Source: Elysia chlorotica
Lineage: Eukaryota > Mollusca > Gastropoda > Plakobranchidae
Length of the DNA stretch: 64,000 nt
NCBI GenBank assembly: GCA_003991915.1
Contig: RQTK01000017.1
Span: 56,861 to 120,860, forward strand
Direction: 5' to 3'
Position numbers and translations under genes: made by a program. Below are positions 58,000 through 64,000 of this stretch, piece after piece. The stretch's first letter is position 1. Each line of letters starts with the position of its first letter. Below the pieces are notes generated by a model. It was not told where the DNA came from and searched no databases. It was given only the letters and a program-made list of their open reading frames with translations.

Positions 58000-59060
58000 T
58001 TCATCCTTGAGTAACCCATGAGACTGGCGTTAATTTCTTTAATGATTCTTTGAAATTAATCTCTAATATCTCAACAGACCATTCCATGTTTCAAAAAATA
58101 TGATTTTCTTGTACTAGCTGATGGTAGTCATATTTTTACCACCTGTTCACCTCTTTTAAAACTATATCTGCAGAAGGGATATCAGGCTATTCCTTCATCA
58201 CTGTTTGATCTAGTGGTCCAGGTCTTTTGTCAACTACCAATCTTATACCATTCCTACTATCATAGTCAAAACTGTTAACTAAACTTTATATCTAATCACT
58301 TATGTCCATTATTAAAATCCTTTTTTTTAAATTGATCACTGCTACAGGGGAAAACTAAGGAATTTATAATTGTTAACCCTTTGAGTTTTTTAACCAATCT
58401 CTATTTTTTTCAAAAATATATGGTGTAGCTTTCCTGCTCCATCAAAACGTATTCACGTGTATGTTCAAGAGCTAGACTTCTTCCCGTAATAACTAGACAA
58501 TTTGAACATGGTATATACAAATTCAGATCAGCTGTGCATTTTTGAAATAACTCTAATGGCGTGTTAGATCGGTAAGCAAAAAATGCTCTTGTTTGATTTT
58601 ATCATTTTGCACATAAAACGTGTTCTCTTTTATTATTTACCGCGCGTTCAAACAAATGACAGTTAAACTTATGTCATGGTTAATGTACAAGTGCTGTTTA
58701 TGGACATGTGAAAATTCACACCACCTATCGTCGCTTTAGTTTTCTCAGCATTAATGTTTTCAGACACTAAAGACATACTCTTAATCATGATAAGTATCAT
58801 CAAATGTCACCTTGTTGCTACGGCATGAACTTTTAAACTCTGAAAAAATTGTCTCGATTTTGACTTCGTTTTTTTTTTCGACACACAGCTGCAAAGTGAA
58901 AAGCTTATGCCCGTCACTGGTACAGGTTTTCCCTTTGGCTTGACAGTTATGGCTTTTAACATCGGGTTATACACGCTGACTTACGTTTTTGTCCCAGTCA
59001 TTTGCGTTCTTCAGGACCCATAAACCTGCCTCTGACTAATACGGTTCTATGTTTTTAAGT
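58000..59060. other. Intergenic sequence, nothing recognised
   Basis: AT-rich unique sequence. No open frame, tRNA or repeat is supported on either strand. Confidence 0.5.
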
Positions 59061-59062
59061 TT

Positions 59063-59265
<203 letters not shown>

Positions 59266-59744
59266 GTAGTCTTAATGAAGAGACTACTTTTATTGTGGCT
59301 GCTGCAGCTAGTACTACTACTATATTTGTTGAAAAGATCATATGTATTTAATCATAATTACATAGTTTAAACATTCTTATAGCCAAAGTTTCAATTTACA
59401 TTTGTTAAACTGAAAAGTTAGGCGAGTAAAATTTGTTGGTTTTTGTTTTTGTTGTGTTGTTTTGTTTTTAATAAATTAATACTAAAGAAAATATTTTTTT
59501 TCATGTTCATCTTCTTTTTTATGTTATCAAGAAATGTACATGCAACATTGTTGCTTCGAAAGAGAACGGGGTAAATACATTTTTGCGCTATTTTAATTTT
59601 TTTTATTGACATAATATACTTTTAAGCAAGATTTTCTGAACGCAAATGTAACAGCATTGTTGGTTAAGCAAACTGTCTCCTATTTTAGCATCTCCTAGGT
59701 CTTTAAAAAAAAGACTAGCATTGGTTCAATCAATTGGGTAAAAA

Positions 59745-59828
59745 CGTGAGGGCTAGAGCTGAGATTGAACCCGCAATCCTCCAAGTAGAAGCAGAGCGCT
59801 CTATCATTAGACCGCAGCGCTTCCAGAA
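59745..59828 (-). mobile_element. tRNA-like head of a SINE
   Basis: On the minus strand GCGGTCTAATGATAGAGCGC (A-box-like) is followed at tRNA spacing by GGGTTCAATCTC (B box). No complete cloverleaf acceptor stem is evident, so it is more likely a SINE or tRNA pseudogene than a functional tRNA. Confidence 0.5.
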
Positions 59829-60022
59829 TACTAATGATTATAATATTAATCCATACTGATTTTCTTTCAATCACGATAGCAACGAATGTGTGACTGTAAG
59901 CCGCATTTAGTGAATAACCAGCCCGAAGTTAAGAACGATAAATGTGATGGTAATGACAATGTTGAGGTGACAGTCTCGGTCTGGGCTAAATATAGACTCT
60001 GCGATCCACACAGACGATAAAA

Positions 60023-60106
60023 GATGACATAATCCCGCCCCTGGGGCATGAGAGTTTCTGTTCAGGATGACGTAATCTCACCCCTGGGGCATGAGAGTTT
60101 CTGTTC
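60023..60106 (+). repeat. 43-bp tandem duplication
   Basis: Two copies of a segment containing CCTGGGGCATGAGAGTTTCT, starting at 60023 and 60065, are followed by TCATTCATTGG. They differ at three or four positions. Confidence 0.85.
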
Positions 60107-60470
60107 ATTCATTGGTTCAGTAAATCTAGAATAGAGCTTTGATTGGATGCTGGTGCAGATTTCCATTATCTATCGTCTACGCTGGAGTTGTTTTTTTTTT
60201 AATAAGGGTCCCGTGATCGCAAAACCACCACTGTACAAGTCAAAGTGTACCACACGGCACTGTTACTGTTTTTTTAGTTTTTTAGTCGGACGTAAAGTGT
60301 TGCGAAACAATGGGAATTTCCGATTCTATAGCATTGTTATACGTCCATCCGAAATACGTTGTATTCTCACTACACCGTTGTTGTTTTTGTTTCTTTTCTC
60401 TGAGACAACTTTGGCTTAGGTTTCTGATTATATTTCTGCCGAATACTCTGCGAAATAACTGAATTATATT

Positions 60471-60985
60471 GATTTCAAAAAGCATGTATCATGCTAGCAA
60501 CATTGAGATTATTTTTCGACCTTTGAACTTTGGAATGAGATTTTACCCAAATTTTTTACTTTGTTTAAAAAAAACAACAACTAGCGTTTAATGGTATAAA
60601 CGCAATAATCATATTGTCATCTTGTACTAGAGGTAAAATATTTTGTTCTGTCTGTGCACTTAATATTCCTGTTTTTCAACTTTGAAAAACTACGATATTT
60701 ATACGCCTCACACTTCAGGATTGTTTAAGATTTCAAAAAGCATGTATTATGCTAGCAACATTGAGATTATTTTTCGACCTTTGAACTTTGGAATGAGATT
60801 TTACCCAACTTTTTTACTTTGTTTAAAAAAAAAAACAACTAGCGTTTAATGGTATAAACGCAAAATCATATTGTCATCTTGTACTAGATGTAAAATATTT
60901 TGTTCTGTCTGTGCACTTAATATTCCTGTTTTTCAACTTTCAAAAACTACGATATTTATACGCCTCACACTTCAGGATTGTTTAA
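60471..60985 (+). repeat. 258-bp tandem duplication
   Basis: 60471-60728 and 60729-60985 are two copies, both starting GATTTCAAAAAGCATGTAT and ending TTCAGGATTGTTTAA, with few differences. No coding content is recognised. Confidence 0.95.
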
Positions 60986-62190
60986 CCCTTTAACTTAATT
61001 AGCTAACTTGAACCTAAATTATATTTATGTCTTGTAACAATGTTTCCTAAATTTGCCTGCATTTACATTCATAAACGGGACGGGTTGTTTACTGAGAGAG
61101 ACAGACAAACAGACAGACAGACTGACAAAAACACAAAGAGACAGGCAGACATGCAGGCAGACAGGCAGAGAGAGAAGTAGGTAAAAGACAGGCGGACAGA
61201 CAGACAGACAAGCAAGCAGACAGACAAACAGACAGACAGACAGAACCTATGTGAAGGGAAAACAGGAAGCTGTCAAATATAGCATACATACGTCATCCAT
61301 ATATGTTTAAATAATATTGGAATGTTTCCCTTTCAAAAAATATCGGGTCACAGACAATTCCGCTGTATGTAACCTGTTCGTATGAACGGGTACCCCAGCT
61401 TGTGTATCTATAACATTGCAAACTTGTAATAAACAAAATAATGAAACAAAAGTAAATCACTTCTTTCAATAAATCTTCAAATGATTCTAACATAAGCAAT
61501 CCGTATGGACTTTTACAGCAATTAATCTGCCCCTTTATCCCGTTAGTTCAACTCGCATTATTTCTACAAAAGCCACATAAAATCCATGGAGTCTAGTTGT
61601 TGTTTTTGGGTTCTTTCTTGCTCGAGGTCACCGTAAAACTTGGGAATTTGGAGCCCCAAAGGATAAGAACACTGTACGTTTTCCCAGATAAAAGATTAGT
61701 TTGTTTCACTTTGCTAGCGATCAATAATATCTTTTAGAATTCTTAGTGGAATTCCATGATGTATAGTTTTTTCGTTATAATTGCAAATGTGAGACGAGTT
61801 GTCGTACCGGTGGGGCTTCATTAGAGGTTTTGGGATAGAGGGGCATTTGGCGAAAACGAAGACGCCATGTAATGGAATTTGCATTGGCGTCCAGTTGTAT
61901 CTATCCTAGACTTACGGAAACAATGAACGATCGAATAACCCCTATGTCTAAGAATTAGAAGCATAACTATTTATGTAATCCGTTATAAACTGGTGATTTC
62001 TGGAATCGGTGTGAGGGGTGAAGCAGGACGAACCAATCCTTATCTACCTGACGTCCAACGGTCGGTGGACTGGGGTGACTAAATAATATTGTCAAAAAGC
62101 CTGCTATCCGCTCTTTCCGCTTCTTTATTAGTAAACTGATTTAAAAAATAACAAAAGTGAAGTTAACTTATTTAATCACTGTACACATAC
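60986..62190. other. Intergenic sequence with a CAGA-rich microsatellite
   Basis: 61098-61245 is an imperfect (CAGA)n/(CAGG)n tract. The rest shows no coding or RNA gene signal. Confidence 0.6.
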
Positions 62191-62194
62191 GTTA

Positions 62195-62462
62195 GGGCTA
62201 ACTGACACAAGTGGTAAAGCGTTGGTTTGAAGAATAGGAGGTCCGCGGTTCAAATTCCACGATCGGCAATAACTTCTTATTTTTCGTCCCCTGTAACTAA
62301 TTGGGGCGGTGTCAGTATAATATGATCGGCTGAGACAGGATTCATGGTATCCCGCTCTGTCTCGTGTGAGGCAGCACATAAGATTTTCAGACGACAGACT
62401 TGGGACCCGTCCACAAAATAGAATATAAGTGATGACGTTAAAACAATTCACTCTACAATCAT
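62195..62462 (+). mobile_element. tRNA-derived SINE
   Basis: Head with A-box-like ACACAAGTGGTAAAGCGTTG and B box GGTTCAAATTCC. Body with GGCTGAGACAGGATTCATGG, CTCGTGTGAGGCAGCACATA and GGACCCGTCCACAAAATAG, ending near GATGACGTTAAAAC. It is a nearly full-length copy of the same family as 42460. Confidence 0.75.
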
Positions 62463-63039
62463 CCTTCATAGATTTTCTGTTTTTATTACGTACTCACTCA
62501 ACCCATATGCATCTGTTTGTGACACGCCTTACTATATCTATAGTCTTTGGCATTAGTAACTTTGGAAATTAAGGAACGCACAAAACAAAACAAACACAAA
62601 GATAGACTATGAGTTGAAAAAAAGATGTGCATGACTTAAAATTGAAACGAATATTGTACCTTTTGTGCTCTTACCTTACCACGTTCGTCCAGCCAAATCG
62701 CTAATTGCGGTGTTTTTTTTTAAATCAAACATTATAATGTCTGTTTTCAGGCTCACACAACCTTGTTATTCATATAATACTCAGAACAATAATAAGTTTT
62801 CATGACTGCCATACTTTTAACAATGAAAAGTCAACAACAAAAAACGTATGAACCAGAAATATTGGTAATTTAGCACATAAAAAACACATGCACTCAGTCT
62901 GTAGAAATGAAACTCAACTCTTTGATCGAGAAAGCAAAGCTCCACTTAATTTAACGTCTCCTAAGTCCTAAGAAATCTCTCATACGACTACAGTTGTTAC
63001 TTCCTCAGAATAGGATGACTTGGACAGAGCCCTATCTTT

Positions 63040-63180
63040 GAACTCAGCCAATAACATTATACTGACAGCGACCAAAGCAAAAAGGGGGAAAAACCCGTCA
63101 ACCAGAGCGGGCTCGAACCAGCGACCTCCTGCGTTGGAAGCCTATGCTTGAACACCAGAGCCATACTGACAGCTAAATTA
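63040..63180 (-). mobile_element. SINE, 5' half
   Basis: Minus strand: TATGGCTCTGGTGTTCAAGC (A-box-like), then CGCTGGTTCGAGCCCGCTCT (B box), followed by CTTTTTGCTTTGGTCGCTGT and TATAATGTTATTGGCTGA. It is a diverged copy lacking the 3' end. Confidence 0.6.
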
Positions 63181-63900
63181 ATGTAATCCAACTGTTGTAT
63201 ATTTCTTATGTTACGTTAAATTATACACCTGAAATTCAATATATCCGTCTGCCCACGTTAAAATTCGAAATGTAATATCTCTATTGTGCCCACGTTAAAA
63301 TATAAATTAAAGAGCGGCTGCGCCTATATTGAGAGGAAGAATATAAAAGAAAAAATGTAACACAAAACGCTTGATTAATTTTCAGTGATGATGCGATTAT
63401 TTTCTATTTCCGTTAATAGTTTTGAATTGCAAATTTACTAAACGTTTCAAACATTGCAACATTCCTGATCTTTACTATGTATTAAAGGTAGGTTTCCGTT
63501 TCACAACACTATTGACATTAAGGCACAGCGTCATACACTTTCACCGTGTTAGGCATCATAATCCATAAATAATGTATGAGTCTGGTGATCAGATAATGTA
63601 AACAGTGGATCAAAATGAGTCCATTAAAAATAGCAGTTTCATCATTCATCAGTTGCACGAAGCGCCATCACTTGCTCCAGTTGTTTCAAGGATTATTTTC
63701 CAAAGGTAACAAAGTGTTTTAATATGAAATAGTTGTAGGATTGTAACTATTAGCTTAGATATAAACGTTATAGTAAAAATGAGAGATATCAGATTAATAC
63801 TCCGTGTGTATTAATTGTGTAATATACATTAGAGATCCAAAAATATAGCGCATGTATCTGTATGAAAGGAAGAAGTAGTAATATAATAGTTGCAGTAGCA
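63181..63900. other. Intergenic sequence, nothing recognised
   Basis: AT-rich unique sequence. No supported gene or repeat. Confidence 0.5.
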
Positions 63901-63906
63901 GCGTTG

Positions 63907-63928
63907 GTAGTACTGGTAGTAGAAGTAA

Positions 63929-64000
<72 letters not shown>
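63907..64000 (+). repeat. GTA trinucleotide microsatellite at window end
   Basis: A GTA run with a few interruptions near its start continues to base 64000 and probably beyond the window. Confidence 0.95.

Noticed and set aside
59745-59828. Possible functional tRNA gene
   Set aside because: A and B boxes are present, but I cannot find a paired acceptor stem and similar heads occur in SINEs here.

Overview
This is a eukaryotic (animal) genomic window: AT-rich, with short GT-AG exons scattered in repeat-dense introns, many microsatellites, tRNA-derived SINEs, LINE relics and one scaffold gap (985 Ns inside a TC microsatellite). The gene set and repeat flavour suggest a lophotrochozoan, most probably a gastropod mollusc. 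The organism is an inference and no marker gene here proves it.

Genes. (1) 622-5483, plus strand: the 3' part of an LDLRAD3 orthologue (two LDL-receptor class A modules, a transmembrane helix, and a PPxY cytoplasmic tail much longer than the vertebrate one). Its 5' exons lie before the window. (2) 13309-14452, minus strand: a complete two-exon RNASEK (ribonuclease kappa / V-ATPase-associated protein, 100 aa), tail-to-tail with gene 1. (3) 22426-25629, plus strand: a 1,067-codon single-exon reading frame for a large, probably disordered protein that I do not recognise, preceded by a likely non-coding exon start. (4) 32370-49042, minus strand: a complete GBE1 (1,4-alpha-glucan branching enzyme), 15 exon types whose phases all fit, giving a 696-aa protein close to the 702 aa of human GBE1. 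No operon-like or pathway link between the four genes is visible.

The most unusual structure is inside GBE1. A block of about 1 kb holding exons 10 and 11 is present twice in tandem (36.5-37.56 kb and 38.41-39.48 kb), almost identical. Because exon 11 ends in phase 1 and exon 10 starts in phase 0, the two pairs cannot be spliced in series without losing frame. Next to each exon 10 lies a minisatellite of about 54 bp whose unit copies the exon 10 splice acceptor and the first exon codons, making arrays of decoy acceptors.

Repeats by region: a pogo/psq-type transposase relic and a LINE relic in LDLRAD3 introns; a Rex1/L2-type LINE at 19.6-20.65 kb (minus) and another at 26.6-27.94 kb (plus) that splits a degenerate minisatellite; a hAT-like non-autonomous transposon with 15-bp inverted ends and a 7-bp target duplication at 33428-34266; other LINE 3' ends at 14.9, 34.3, 45.6 and 47.4-48.3 kb; about a dozen SINE copies or fragments; a roughly 380-bp satellite array at 51.9-57.45 kb interrupted by a partial Ty3/Gypsy fossil with one LTR; and long trinucleotide arrays at 57.8, 59.1 and 63.9 kb. 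From 57.5 kb to the end I see no host gene.
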